43,763 nt of DNA from Gemmatimonadota bacterium. Its GTDB lineage: Bacteria > Gemmatimonadota > Gemmatimonadetes > Longimicrobiales > Gaopeijiaceae. The translations under genes and the position numbers were made by a program. The notes below the pieces were generated by a model, which was not told where the DNA came from, did no database searches, and saw nothing but the letters and a program-made list of their open reading frames with translations. The stretch spans positions 1 through 43,763 of the forward strand of contig JAPPNM010000163.1 in assembly GCA_028873825.1 (NCBI GenBank). Reading direction: 5' to 3'. Position 1 is the first letter of the stretch; each line of letters opens with the position of its first letter. Positions 34,051 through 42,898 of the stretch are shown here, piece after piece.

Positions 34051-34575
34051 TTGGCCATCTCACATGATGCCGTCTGGTTGCAAACCGAAATCGAAACTCT
34101 TGCGATACGCGTGTTAGCCAGTTGGCGGACCAAGGCCGTGTCGGTGTCGTCGACACAGCAGCGCGACCGGCGCCGTTTTCTCGACCGGTTGCACGCATCC
34201 TTCGATGCTGAGCCGCTCGAGGACGGCATCGATCACCCCGCCGAGCAGGTGATCACGGCGGCGTTGGAGTCGGAAGACCGGGATACCGCCTTGCAGTGGA
34301 TATCGAACGCCTGCTTGGAGTCGGCCAGCCCGGCGTTTGCGGCGGCCACGTTCCTGTGTGCGGCCCGGCAGCCGGGACTCGGAACCGTTGCGTGGCGTGC
34401 GGGATTGGTTCACGGCGCGCTGGCATCTGACGACATAGAACTCCGCGACGCGGCTATCCAGGCGGCGGAGTTCTGGGGTGACCCCGGTCTTCGACAGATT
34501 CTCGCGGACCATTCCGAGCCGGTCCCGTGGCTTGACGAGTATCGTCGCGGCGCGATGGACGACCTCGTCCTGTAG
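34051..34575 (+). CDS. Hypothetical helical protein, possibly HEAT-like
   Basis: The protein has 174 aa. I do not recognise the family. The track start is a TTG; no in-frame ATG exists, and the open frame continues upstream to 33952, so the N-terminus may be truncated or start earlier. The C-terminal two thirds look all-helical: EDRDTALQWISNACLESASP, AFAAATFLCAARQPGLGTVA, then LASDDIELRDAAIQAAEFWG, like HEAT or ARM repeats used for protein binding. Codon use is less GC-rich than in neighbours (for example CTTGCGATACGCGTGTTAGC), suggesting transfer. The next gene starts 3 bases after its stop, so the two form a unit. A decayed copy of its tail lies about 680 bases upstream. Confidence 0.6.
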   Translation: MAISHDAVWLQTEIETLAIRVLASWRTKAVSVSSTQQRDRRRFLDRLHASFDAEPLEDGIDHPAEQVITAALESEDRDTALQWISNACLESASPAFAAATFLCAARQPGLGTVAWRAGLVHGALASDDIELRDAAIQAAEFWGDPGLRQILADHSEPVPWLDEYRRGAMDDLVL

Positions 34576-34578
34576 AAG

Positions 34579-34803
34579 ATGTTCCTGGCCCGCATGATCA
34601 CTCGCCACAAGTGGCAACCCAAGGACGGGCTAGCCCGGGACGAGATTCCAGCCGACGCAATTACGGCTGACCTGCGGACCGCGAACAACACGCTCTCGTT
34701 CTGGCAGTGCGGTCAAGCGACTGGCCCCGAGGTCTCGGATGCCGTGCTGGCGATTGCGGCCGGGCGCGATCGGATTCAGACGGAGCTGCGGGCCGCGCGG
34801 TAG
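34579..34803 (+). CDS. Small hypothetical protein paired with the 34051 gene
   Basis: The protein has 74 aa. The ATG lies 3 bases after the stop of the previous gene, so translation is probably coupled. The sequence MFLARMITRHKWQPKDGLAR, then EIPADAITADLRTANNTLSF and WQCG, looks like a real globular protein: an N-terminal basic part, a conserved-looking 'ITADLRT-NNTLSFWxC' core and a helical end. I do not know its family. Its size, coupling and less GC-rich DNA resemble accessory modules such as toxin-antitoxin or phage-defence pairs, but there is no motif to support a specific function. It is transcribed toward the convergent PhoX-like gene, 78 bases away. Confidence 0.55.
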   Translation: MFLARMITRHKWQPKDGLARDEIPADAITADLRTANNTLSFWQCGQATGPEVSDAVLAIAAGRDRIQTELRAAR

Positions 34804-34881
34804 TCGGGGGCGGCTGGGAGAGCAGCTTCTGGCTTGGTCACTGACCATGCTGGTTCGGTCCCACAGCACCCCCGCGCCCCT

Positions 34882-36333
34882 CTACAGCGGCCCGTCCTCC
34901 CAGGGCCCCCACATCGCGTATGTCGCGCTGGCCCGCGACGACCCGGCCTCGCGCCCGCCCTGCACGTTGAAGAACAGCACGCGGCCGTCCGGACTGAAGC
35001 ACGAACCGGCGAATTCGCCGGGCTGGGGTCCCCCCTCCGCGCGCGGCGCCCGCACCATGTTCACGATGCGGCCCTCGCGGTCCAGTCCCCGCACGAACTG
35101 GTCGTCGGTCCCGTCCTCGCACATCACCAGTCCCCCCCTCGGACTCACCACGATGTTGTCCGGGCTGTCCAGCACGTCGTGGGAGGGCGACTCGAAGACC
35201 AGCGCGAGCTCGCCCTCGTCGCCGGAGCCGGGCCGGTAGTGGAAGACCTGTCCCGCCCCGGCGTCCCCCCCGTTGGTCGATACGACGTAGATGCCGCCGT
35301 CCCCGTGGAAGGCGCCCTCGAGGCGTGCGAACCGCGCCGCGCCCTGCGCGAGCCCCTGCTTGAAGACCGTCAGGGGGTCCGTTTCGGCGTTGGCGGGATC
35401 GGGGTCCCCGATGTCGACCCAGTGGACCGGCAGCACCGTCCCCGGAGTCTGGCCGCGGGCGGTCAGGTAGCCCGGCTCGCCGGTCACCGCCATCATCTGC
35501 AGCCTGCCGCCGGCGGAGAGCGTTTCGCGGTCGTCGGGAAGGAAGCGGTAGAACCCCGCGCCCGGAAGCCTGCCGGGCACGTACCAGGTGTCCTCGGTCT
35601 CGTAGACGATGCCGGTGGCCGGGTCGACGGCCACCGCTTCGTGGATGAACCGCCCCATGGCGCGGAGCGGCACGGGGGCGACCGGTCCGGCCGCGCTCGC
35701 CGGAACCTCGAAGACGTAACCGTGCGGCACGGCGTGGCCCCGTTCCGGTCCCCAGGTGGTCTCCTCGCACGACAGCCAGCTGCCCCAGGGCGTGGGCCCG
35801 CCCGCGCAATTCACCGCCGTGCCCGCCAGCGACACGAATTCGTCCACGAGCTCCACGCCGAGCTCCCCGCCCGTCTCCGCGATCCGCACCTCGAGCGAGG
35901 TGGTCCCGCCGCTGGCCCGGGGGTCGTAGTGCGGATCGCCTATCGGCACGGAGTTCTCGGCCTTGTCGACCATTTCGTGGTTGCGGATCAGGCGGACGTT
36001 GCCGTTGGGGAGGGGAAAGGCGGCCATGCCGTCGAAGGCGTTGGGCACCGTCAGCCCGTCCCGGACCGTCGAAGCCACCCCCCCCGAACCGAGGCGAACG
36101 CAGCGGAAGCTCTCGGGAATCTCGATCTCGGGGCAGTCCGGACCCGCCACCAGCCGGCCGTAGGGTTCGATGAACGGACTCGCGCCCGCGCCGCTCCGGC
36201 TTCCGGGTCCGTGGCCGGCGCCCGGCCCGCCTGCTTCGTTCCACCTAGCCAACCCCGCCAGAGACGGCGCGAAGACCGCACTCCCGCCGGTCGAGGCAAG
36301 CGCCTTCAGGAAAACGCGACGGTCCATCGACAT
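34882..36333 (-). CDS. PhoX-type (DUF839) periplasmic phosphatase homologue with Tat signal
   Basis: The protein has 483 aa. A twin-arginine signal MDRRVFLKALASTGGSAVFA leads it to the Tat pathway. The body has DUF839/PhoX features: NGNVRLIRNHEMVD, CAGGPTPWGSWLSCEETTWG, PLRAMGRFIHEAVAVDPATG, IVYETEDTWYVPGRLPGAGF, ARLEGAFHGDGGIYVVSTNG, and LDSPDNIVVSPRGGLVMCED. In PhoX these segments bind the Fe/Ca cofactor and phosphate. PhoX proper is a broad-specificity alkaline phosphatase, but many DUF839 proteins are uncharacterised, so activity is inferred. The start at 36333 (MSMDRR) follows GGAGAGAGGA; the track start is longer. It is divergent from the epimerase gene, which also has a Tat signal. Confidence 0.88.
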   Translation of the reverse strand: MSMDRRVFLKALASTGGSAVFAPSLAGLARWNEAGGPGAGHGPGSRSGAGASPFIEPYGRLVAGPDCPEIEIPESFRCVRLGSGGVASTVRDGLTVPNAFDGMAAFPLPNGNVRLIRNHEMVDKAENSVPIGDPHYDPRASGGTTSLEVRIAETGGELGVELVDEFVSLAGTAVNCAGGPTPWGSWLSCEETTWGPERGHAVPHGYVFEVPASAAGPVAPVPLRAMGRFIHEAVAVDPATGIVYETEDTWYVPGRLPGAGFYRFLPDDRETLSAGGRLQMMAVTGEPGYLTARGQTPGTVLPVHWVDIGDPDPANAETDPLTVFKQGLAQGAARFARLEGAFHGDGGIYVVSTNGGDAGAGQVFHYRPGSGDEGELALVFESPSHDVLDSPDNIVVSPRGGLVMCEDGTDDQFVRGLDREGRIVNMVRAPRAEGGPQPGEFAGSCFSPDGRVLFFNVQGGREAGSSRASATYAMWGPWEDGPL

Positions 36334-36624
36334 GAGCTGTCCTCTCTCCAGGTCCGGTAGGTGAGCAAGGCGTCCGGGAAACACCCGCGAACGGCCGCGC
36401 CTCAAGCCTGCGGGAACCCGGGCGTCCGGGGCAACCCCGGCCGCCGGCTTGTTTCCGAAACGTCCGGTGTTCCGTACATTGCCGGGTCAACTCCCGGCCG
36501 ACCGCATCCGCCGGGCGCGGCGGGCCTTCCCCGCGCGCGCCCGAACCCGGAACGGAGTGTTGGGAACGGCGCCGCACCGGCCGGGCCTTCCCCCGCGCGC
36601 CGAAACACCCGTGGGAGCAACCGG

Positions 36625-37782
36625 ATGACGCACCCGCAGACCAGGCGGGAATTCCTGAGAACGACCGCAACCGCGGCCGGCGCCGTCGGGCTGGGCCTGG
36701 TCGGCGGCCCGGCGCGCGTCATGGGCGGGACCGCCCCCGCGCCGATGAAGATCCTGGTTCTGGGCGGAACGGGGTTCATCGGGCCCCACACGGTGCGGCA
36801 CGCCCTGTCCCGCGGCCACACGGTCACGCTCTTCAATCGCGGACGCACCAATCCGCACCTCTTTCCGGAGCTGGAGAAGCTCGTGGGCGACCGAGACGGA
36901 GACCTGGCGGCGCTGGAGGGCCGCAGGTGGGACGCGGTCGTCGACAACTCGGGATACGTCCCGCGCCACGTGCGCGATTCGGCGGAACTCCTGGCCGACT
37001 CCGGGCGCTACCTGTTCGTCTCCTCCATTTCGGCATACAAGGATCTCGCGCCCGCCGGGATCACCGAGGACTACGAGGTGGGCCGGTTGGACGACCCCGC
37101 CGTGGAAGAGGTGACGGGCACCACCTACGGGCCCCTGAAGGCGCTCTGCGAGGACGCCGTCCGGGAGGTCTTCGGCGAGCGCGCCAACATCGTGCGGCCG
37201 GGCTTCATAGTCGGCCCCGGCGACCCCACCGACCGTTGGACCTACTGGCCCGTGCGCGTGTCGATGGGCGGCGACATGGCCGTGCCCGGCACCCCCGGCG
37301 ACCCGGTTCAGTTCATCGACGCGAGGGATCTGGGAAGCTGGCTGGTGGGCATGCTCGAGGACGGGGTCGGGGGCGTTTTCAACGGAGCGGGCCCGGTCCA
37401 GCCCCTCGGCATGGGGGCCTTCCTCGAAACTTGCCGGGACGCCGGCGGCGGCGACCCTGCCTTCCATTGGATCGACGCCGAATTCGTCCAGGAGCGGGAG
37501 ATCCGCTTCCCCATCCGGGGTCCCGCGACGGGCGAGTTCGGGGGAGCGCACCGAATCGACATTTCGCGCGCGATCGCGACCGGCTACCGGAGCCGTCCCG
37601 TGGCCGACACCGTCCGCGACACGCTGGAGTGGTGGAACGGCCTTACCGAAGAGGACCGTCCGGGACGCGCGCTGCGGGCGGGACCGCGCAAAGCGGGTGC
37701 CGCGGGTGGCCGGACGGTATCGACGGAAGCCATGCTGAATCTGGAGACGGAGCTGCTGGAGGCCTGGGCGGCCCGCGCATAG
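36625..37782 (+). CDS. NAD-dependent epimerase/dehydratase family protein with Tat signal
   Basis: The protein has 385 aa. The start ATG follows GGGAGCAACCGG. A Tat signal (TRREFLRTTATAAGAVGLGL) precedes the Rossmann domain. The domain has MKILVLGGTGFIGPHTVRHA (GxxGFIG), the loop FNRGRTN and VVDNSGYVPRHV. An active-site-like SSISAY is followed by TTYGPLKALCED, so the usual YxxxK becomes Y-G-P-L-K, as in atypical or isoflavone-reductase-like members. Export of an NAD-dependent enzyme through Tat with the cofactor bound is known for periplasmic oxidoreductases. The substrate is unknown, probably a sugar or sugar derivative. It leads an operon with a STAS protein (24 bases downstream) and a Tat-dependent Gfo/Idh/MocA oxidoreductase. 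Confidence 0.87.
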   Translation: MTHPQTRREFLRTTATAAGAVGLGLVGGPARVMGGTAPAPMKILVLGGTGFIGPHTVRHALSRGHTVTLFNRGRTNPHLFPELEKLVGDRDGDLAALEGRRWDAVVDNSGYVPRHVRDSAELLADSGRYLFVSSISAYKDLAPAGITEDYEVGRLDDPAVEEVTGTTYGPLKALCEDAVREVFGERANIVRPGFIVGPGDPTDRWTYWPVRVSMGGDMAVPGTPGDPVQFIDARDLGSWLVGMLEDGVGGVFNGAGPVQPLGMGAFLETCRDAGGGDPAFHWIDAEFVQEREIRFPIRGPATGEFGGAHRIDISRAIATGYRSRPVADTVRDTLEWWNGLTEEDRPGRALRAGPRKAGAAGGRTVSTEAMLNLETELLEAWAARA

Positions 37783-37806
37783 ACACGAACGGAGAAACGG
37801 GGAAAC

Positions 37807-38169
37807 ATGGAGATACGGGTCGATTGGTCCCGGAACGCGGGAGTCCTGGTCGCAAAGCCGCTCGGGCGCATCTACAGCGCCGACCACCTGGAATGGCAGA
37901 GCGCGCTCGAGTCCGGCATCGGACCGGACGAACGCGCGTTGGTCGTGGACTTCCGCGAGGTCCCGTATCTGAGCAGCGCCGGCCTCCGCGTGCTGCTCAT
38001 GACCGCAAAGCGCTTCCGCCGGCCCGGCCAGGGGTTCGCGATCTGCCAGCTGCGCCGAACGGTTCGCAAGGTTCTCGCCGCCAGCGGGTTCGACGGCGTA
38101 ATCCCCGTCTACGAGTCCGAGGCCTCCGCCGTGGCCGCGATCAACGGCGAGGACGGCCCGGCCGGCTGA
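37807..38169 (+). CDS. STAS-domain protein (anti-anti-sigma-factor type)
   Basis: The protein has 120 aa, one STAS domain. The strand-helix pattern [39 protein letters not shown] and [15 protein letters not shown] is clear. The motif YLSSAGL places serines (about 56-57) where SpoIIAA-type proteins are phosphorylated. Such proteins sequester anti-sigma kinases or act in partner-switching modules. No serine kinase or PP2C phosphatase gene is near, and the gene sits between two Tat-exported dehydrogenases, an unusual place. It may be a signalling input to the operon or just hitchhiking. The spacing to neighbours (24 and 37 bases) supports co-transcription. The start ATG follows GGAGAAACGGGGAAAC. 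Confidence 0.88.
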   Translation: MEIRVDWSRNAGVLVAKPLGRIYSADHLEWQSALESGIGPDERALVVDFREVPYLSSAGLRVLLMTAKRFRRPGQGFAICQLRRTVRKVLAASGFDGVIPVYESEASAVAAINGEDGPAG

Positions 38170-38206
38170 CGCCCCCGGAAGGTACGCGCGAGTGGAGAGA
38201 CGAACC

Positions 38207-39694
38207 GTGTCCGACAAGCTGAACCGCAGGGATTTCGTGGACCGCACCTCCAAGCTGGCGATGGGCGCGATGATCGTGCCGCGCCGGGTTCTCGGCGGCC
38301 CGGGCCGCACGGCGCCTTCCGACCGGCTGAACCTGGCGATCGTCGGGGTCGGCGGCCAGGGCACCGAGAACGCGCAGGAGTTCGGCACCGAGCATATCGC
38401 CGCGATCTGCGACGTCGACTTCGGCGTGGTGCACAGACGGGTGCAGGAGCGCCTGACGGACGGCGACGGAAACCGGCGCGAGAAGGGCCGCCGCTGGCGA
38501 GAGCAATTCCTGCAGGCTCGCCAGTACGCCGACTTCCGCGAACTGCTCGACCGCGAGGAGGACCTGGACGCGGTCGTCGTCGCGACGCCCGACCACCTGC
38601 ACGCGCCCATCGCCAAGGCCGCGATGGAGGCCGGCAAGCACGTATACGTCGAGAAGCCGCTCACCTACACGGTGCACGAGGCGCGCGCGCTCGACGACAT
38701 CGCCCGACGCACCGGAGCGGTCACGCAGATGGGCAACCAGGGGCACTCCGAGGAAGGGGCTCGCCTGATCAACGAGTGGGTGGAGGCGGGCGTTCTCGGA
38801 GAAGTGACCGAGGTGCACGTCTGGACGAACCGGCCGATCTGGCCCCAGGGCTTCCGGCGCCCCGCCCCCTGGGAGGAGGGGCTGCGGCCGGGCTGGTACC
38901 AGCAGTGGGACCGCGGCGCGATCCTCGCCATGACGGCGGACGTCATGGACGCCGGCTACCCCGCGCCCGTGGGAATGAACTGGAACCTGTATCTCGGACC
39001 GACTCCGAAGGAGATCCCCTACCACCCCGTCTACCATCCCTTCAACTGGCGCGGCTGGGTCGACTTCGGGGTCGGCGCCCTGGGAGACATGGGCGCGCAC
39101 CTCGTCGACCACCCCTATTGGGCCCTGGGGCTCACCTACCCCACCTCCATCGAGGCCACCTCGACTCCCTGGGGCGGGCCGTCCGAGGATCCCGCTTCCT
39201 ACCCGCACTCCATGCGCGCCCACTACCGGTTCCCCGCTCGGGACGGCATGCCCCCCGTCGACATGCACTGGTACGACGGCGGACTCATGCCCCCGCGCCC
39301 CAGGTCGCTCCCCGACGAAGTGGAGCTCAACCGGGAGGGCGGCGTCATCTTCGTCGGCGAGCGCGGGATCCTCATGCACGGCACCTACGGCCGAAACCCG
39401 GTGCTCTTCCCCGAGTCGCTGGCCGCGGACGCCGAAGCCGTCCCGCGGAGCCATCCCCGCATCGAGGGCACCCACCAGATGAACTGGGTGAAGGCGTGCA
39501 AGGAAGGCGGCGAGGCGTCGAGCCCCTTCGCCTACGCGTCGCGGCTGACCGAGGTGATGCTGCTGGGCGTCGTCGCGCTGCGTGCCGGCCAGGGGAGGAA
39601 GATCCGCTACGACGCGGACGCGATGCGGATCACAAACGCCAAAGACGCGAACCGGTACCTTACCCGGGAGTACCGGCCGGGGTGGGAGGTCTGA
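38207..39694 (+). CDS. Gfo/Idh/MocA family oxidoreductase with Tat signal
   Basis: The protein has 495 aa. I chose the GTG at 38207 ([20 protein letters not shown]) because GGAGAGA sits 7 bases ahead; the track's GTG at 38192 overlaps that ribosome site. A Tat-type signal with RRDFV comes first. The NAD(P)-binding domain has [20 protein letters not shown], and the catalytic-domain signature is [16 protein letters not shown] (EKP). The C-terminal domain includes [18 protein letters not shown]. Secreted members with this plan are common in Bacteroidota, Planctomycetota and Gemmatimonadota and act on glycosides or sugar derivatives (some are glycosidase-like). The substrate is unknown. It probably works with the epimerase-like protein of the same operon on the same class of compound. 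Confidence 0.92.
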   Translation: MSDKLNRRDFVDRTSKLAMGAMIVPRRVLGGPGRTAPSDRLNLAIVGVGGQGTENAQEFGTEHIAAICDVDFGVVHRRVQERLTDGDGNRREKGRRWREQFLQARQYADFRELLDREEDLDAVVVATPDHLHAPIAKAAMEAGKHVYVEKPLTYTVHEARALDDIARRTGAVTQMGNQGHSEEGARLINEWVEAGVLGEVTEVHVWTNRPIWPQGFRRPAPWEEGLRPGWYQQWDRGAILAMTADVMDAGYPAPVGMNWNLYLGPTPKEIPYHPVYHPFNWRGWVDFGVGALGDMGAHLVDHPYWALGLTYPTSIEATSTPWGGPSEDPASYPHSMRAHYRFPARDGMPPVDMHWYDGGLMPPRPRSLPDEVELNREGGVIFVGERGILMHGTYGRNPVLFPESLAADAEAVPRSHPRIEGTHQMNWVKACKEGGEASSPFAYASRLTEVMLLGVVALRAGQGRKIRYDADAMRITNAKDANRYLTREYRPGWEV

Positions 39695-39743
39695 GCGCGG
39701 CGCACGCCGACCGTCACTTCGCCGGAAATTTGAGGTTCTCCCC

Positions 39744-41549
39744 CTACGGCGGATCCCCGTAGAACCGCCAGCCGGCCTCGAAGTCCGGTCCCGGCGCCTC
39801 CCCCAGCAGCCGCGCGCGCACCATCTCGATCGGCATGGTGCCCCCCCGCAGGATCGCGTCGTGGAACTCGCGTTCGGTCATGCGGCCCCCTCCCACCAGC
39901 TGCTCGTGCAGCGACCTGATCTGCAGGCCCCCCAGCATGTACGCGGCCTGGTAGAGGGGCGAGTAGCTCCCGTTGAAGGAGCGGCGCACTTCGGCGGCGG
40001 CGTTGGCGGGTTCGTGGCCGACCCGTTCGACCAGGAAGTCGACCGCGTCGCCCGGCGTCATCCGCTCCAGGTGGAAGCTCAGCGAGAAGATGATTCGCGC
40101 GGCCCGGTGCATGCGCCAGAAGAGCATGCCGATGCGGTCTTCGGGCGTGGCCGGGAAGCCGAGGTCCCAGAGACGCATCTCCCAGTACAGCGCCCATCCC
40201 TCCGTCCAGAACGGCGTGCGGAAGAGTCCCCGGTGCGCGTTGTACCGCTCGTTCATGAACCCCTGCAGGTGGTGCCCGGGTATGAGCTCGTGATGCACGG
40301 TCGCGCGGGAGAAGTGGACATTGTTCCCGCGCATGCTCATGCGCTTCTCGCCGTGCGTCATCTCGTCGGTCGGGAAGGCGATCCGGATCACCTCGCCGCC
40401 CAGGAAGAACGGGGCCACCCGCTGGCGTTCCGGCGACATCATCTCCAGACGCCACACCTCCTTCGCCAGCGGCGGCACCGTCACCAGGTCCCGCGCTTCG
40501 ACGAAGTCGAGGGCCTCCCGGGCGAGCCTCACGACCACCCCGGGCTGCCCTCCCGGATCGGCGTGCAGCGTCTTCACATGCTCCAGCGCCGCCCTCCAGT
40601 CGTCGCCGAAGCCCAGGTCGCGCGACGCCTCGAGCATCCGTTCCTCGCACCAGGCGAACTCCCTGTCCGCGATCGCAATCAGCTCCCCGGGCGTGTACGG
40701 GATCATCTCGCGGGCCAGGTCCGCCGCCATCCCGTCCGCGCCGATCGGGTCGCCGACGATGGGCTCCTCTCCGTCCTCCGGCCAGCCGACCACCTTCGCC
40801 CGCAGCGTCGACAGGTAGCGGCCCAGCGCGTCGTCAACCTCCTCGAAGGGCTGTTTCGCCCACCAGGTGAAGAGGGGGTCGTAGCCGGCGTAGTGCCGGT
40901 ACCAGGCGCCCAGCGCACTTCGGTGGGAGGAGAGAACCCGCACGGCCCGCAGTCCGGTGACCGGAGTCGGGGCCGGCCGCCCGTCCCCGCCCGGACCAGC
41001 CCCCCAGGCGGCTCCGGACTCGAGGGTCTCCCGCGCAGCCTCCGCCGCGGCGGCCAGAGCGGCCAGGCTCGCCGCCATCGCCTCTCCGTCGACCGGCTTC
41101 ATGAAGTGCCGGACGGCGAGCATTCCCACGATGTCGTCCGCGAAGGGCAGCAGCGGCGCCACCTCGGCGAGCGTTCGCTCGTCCCGGGCGAGCAGTTCCA
41201 GGCGGTGGCGGATCTCGCCGCCCAGAAGCACGCGGTCGATGCTTCCCTCGACATCGTCCGGAGCGACCCGAAGCGCGCCGAGCGCGGCCGCCCAGCCCGC
41301 AAGGAACTCGCGCATCCGTTCCTCGCGCGCGGCGGAGTGAGGCATGTCCCGCCACCTTCGCTCGAGCGCCCCGAGGTCGCTTGCGAAGCGGTTCACAAGC
41401 GGCGCCAGACTCGAGCCCTCGAAGGCGGCCAAGCCGGCGAGATCGGGGACGGCGGCGGGGAGCTGCGGCGAGGCGGGAACGGGAGCCGCTACGGCGGCGG
41501 CGATCAGCGTCACGGCCCGGAGGGCGCCCGAGCAATGTATAGTATACAT
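39744..41549 (-). CDS. DUF885 family putative peptidase/hydrolase
   Basis: The protein has 601 aa. An N-terminal signal-like segment (LRAVTLIAAAVAAPVPA) suggests export. DUF885 proteins resemble M32/M3-like zinc peptidases. The motif VHHELIPGHHLQGFMNERYN near residues 415-434 has the HExxPGHH form, a variant HExxH, and the glutamate ligand may lie in TPFWTEGWALYWEMRL. The remainder is helical, as usual for the family. No experimental function is well defined. The ATG (41549) lies within the palindrome ATGTATA-G-TATACAT and only five bases from a TACATT -10-like box, so the transcript may be nearly leaderless; a later start is possible. It is divergent from rtcB with 138 bases between the start codons. 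Confidence 0.88.
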   Translation of the reverse strand: MYTIHCSGALRAVTLIAAAVAAPVPASPQLPAAVPDLAGLAAFEGSSLAPLVNRFASDLGALERRWRDMPHSAAREERMREFLAGWAAALGALRVAPDDVEGSIDRVLLGGEIRHRLELLARDERTLAEVAPLLPFADDIVGMLAVRHFMKPVDGEAMAASLAALAAAAEAARETLESGAAWGAGPGGDGRPAPTPVTGLRAVRVLSSHRSALGAWYRHYAGYDPLFTWWAKQPFEEVDDALGRYLSTLRAKVVGWPEDGEEPIVGDPIGADGMAADLAREMIPYTPGELIAIADREFAWCEERMLEASRDLGFGDDWRAALEHVKTLHADPGGQPGVVVRLAREALDFVEARDLVTVPPLAKEVWRLEMMSPERQRVAPFFLGGEVIRIAFPTDEMTHGEKRMSMRGNNVHFSRATVHHELIPGHHLQGFMNERYNAHRGLFRTPFWTEGWALYWEMRLWDLGFPATPEDRIGMLFWRMHRAARIIFSLSFHLERMTPGDAVDFLVERVGHEPANAAAEVRRSFNGSYSPLYQAAYMLGGLQIRSLHEQLVGGGRMTEREFHDAILRGGTMPIEMVRARLLGEAPGPDFEAGWRFYGDPP

Positions 41550-41576
41550 GACAAAATGTAATCTCGAATTTACATT
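41535..41576. promoter_or_regulatory. Divergent AT-rich palindromic promoter/operator region (DUF885 / rtcB)
   Basis: Two inverted repeats lie side by side: ATGTATA-G-TATACAT (41535-41549) and AATGTAA-N8-TTACATT (41555-41576). The second supplies a TACATT -10 box in each direction. On the plus strand ATGACA (41548-41553) sits 17 bases before TACATT (41571-41576), a good promoter for rtcB. On the minus strand TACATT (41555-41560) is five bases from the DUF885 ATG. The first palindrome covers that ATG and could be an operator. Confidence 0.6.
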
Positions 41577-41656
41577 GCGAATAGGTGCGGCGAAGCGGCC
41601 GGCGCGGACGCGTCGCCGCTCGAACGCCGCCGGGGATTTTGTCCGCGGGCCGCCAG
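41569..41656 (+). repeat. Interspersed repeat family, copy C (in rtcB leader)
   Basis: It starts TTTACATTGCGAATAGGTGC, continues GCGAAGCGGCCGGCGCGGAC and ends GATTTTGTCCGCGGGCCGCCAG. It is homologous to copy B over its whole length, including the TTTACA start. Here it lies between the rtcB promoter and the rtcB ATG, so it would be part of the mRNA leader. Confidence 0.8.
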
Positions 41657-41686
41657 CTCCGTCCGAACGCGAGGAGGCCGAACCCC

Positions 41687-42883
41687 ATGCAAGTATTCGG
41701 CCGCCACGAGGAGCAGACGCTGGCCCAGCTCGCCCGCGTCGCCGAGCGCGCCGACCACGCCGCGCTGATGGCCGACGGCCACCTCGGCTACGTGATGCCC
41801 ATCGGCGGCGTGGCCGCGTACCGCAACCGGGTGAGCGTGGCGGGCGTGGGGTTCGACATCGCCTGCGGAAACGCCGCCATCCGCACCGACCTGGCCCTCG
41901 GCGACCTCGCCGGCCGGCCCGGCGGACTGCGGCGCCGCCTGGAACGCCTCGGCGACGAGATCCGGTCCGGCATCTCGTTCGGCATCGGCGGTGTCAACCG
42001 TTCTCCCGACGCGCCGTCCGGCCACCCCCTCTTCGCGGATCCCGCCTGGGGGGCCGTGCCCGGGCGCCACCGGGCCGCACTCCTGGACAAGGCGCGCAAG
42101 CAGCTCGGCTCGGTGGGGTCGGGCAACCACTACGTCGATGTCTTCGCCGACGAACGGGACCGGATCTGGGTCGGCGTCCACTTCGGGTCGCGCGGCTTCG
42201 GGCACACGGTGGCTTCGTCCTTCCTGGCCATCGGGCAGGGCGCCGAGTGGGGCGCGCGGGCGCCCGAAGCCGAGGTCATCCTAGAGCTGGACTCTCCCGC
42301 CGGGCACGACTACTGGCAACTCATGAAGCTGGCGGGGCGGTACGCATACGCGGGCCGCGAATGGGCGGTCAGGAAGGCGGTGGACATCATCGGCGGGCGG
42401 GAGGTCGAGCTGGTGCACAACCACCACAACTTCGCGTGGGAGGAGGAGCACTTCGGGCGCTCCTTAGTGGTGGTGCGCAAGGGGGCGACGCCTGCGTTCC
42501 CGGGACAGAAGGGCTTCGTGGGCGGGTCGATGGGCGACGACGCGGTGATTCTGGAGGGGGCGCGAGGAGCGGCGGCGGGCGACCTCCAGGCCCGCGCCCT
42601 GTATTCCACCGTGCACGGCGCAGGCCGCGTGATGAGCCGCACGGCCGCGCGGGGGAAGCGCCACCGGCGCACGGGCAGGGTGCTGAAGCGCGGCAAGGTG
42701 AGCCGGGAGATGATGGCGGAGTGGGTGGCGCGGAAGGGGGTGGTGCTGCGGGGAGGCGGGGTGGACGAAAGTCCGCACGTGTACCGCCGGCTCGGTGAGG
42801 TGCTGGCCGCGCAGGGTGAGACGGTGACCGTGCTTCACACGCTGCGGCCGCTTGTGGTCGTGATGGCGGGAGGGATGCGGTAG
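41687..42883 (+). CDS. rtcB: RtcB family RNA ligase
   Basis: The protein has 398 aa. RtcB joins RNA 2',3'-cyclic-phosphate or 3'-phosphate ends to 5'-OH ends using GTP and Mn2+. Motifs in order are DGHLGYVMPIGGVAAY, GVGFDIACGN (Asp/Cys metal ligands), GSVGSGNHYVDV, GVHFGSRGFGH, VHNHHNFAWEEEHFG, VRKGATPAFPGQKG, and the guanylylation motif STVHGAGRVMSRTAARGK, with the active His near residue 310. Several motifs differ from the E. coli forms (ACGN for GCGM, NHHN for CHHN), placing it in a divergent branch. The start ATG follows GAGGAGGCCGAACCCC; the track ORF begins in the repeat. No archease gene or RtcR regulator is next to it. Confidence 0.93.
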   Translation: MQVFGRHEEQTLAQLARVAERADHAALMADGHLGYVMPIGGVAAYRNRVSVAGVGFDIACGNAAIRTDLALGDLAGRPGGLRRRLERLGDEIRSGISFGIGGVNRSPDAPSGHPLFADPAWGAVPGRHRAALLDKARKQLGSVGSGNHYVDVFADERDRIWVGVHFGSRGFGHTVASSFLAIGQGAEWGARAPEAEVILELDSPAGHDYWQLMKLAGRYAYAGREWAVRKAVDIIGGREVELVHNHHNFAWEEEHFGRSLVVVRKGATPAFPGQKGFVGGSMGDDAVILEGARGAAAGDLQARALYSTVHGAGRVMSRTAARGKRHRRTGRVLKRGKVSREMMAEWVARKGVVLRGGGVDESPHVYRRLGEVLAAQGETVTVLHTLRPLVVVMAGGMR

Positions 42884-42898
42884 CGGCGCCGGACCGTT

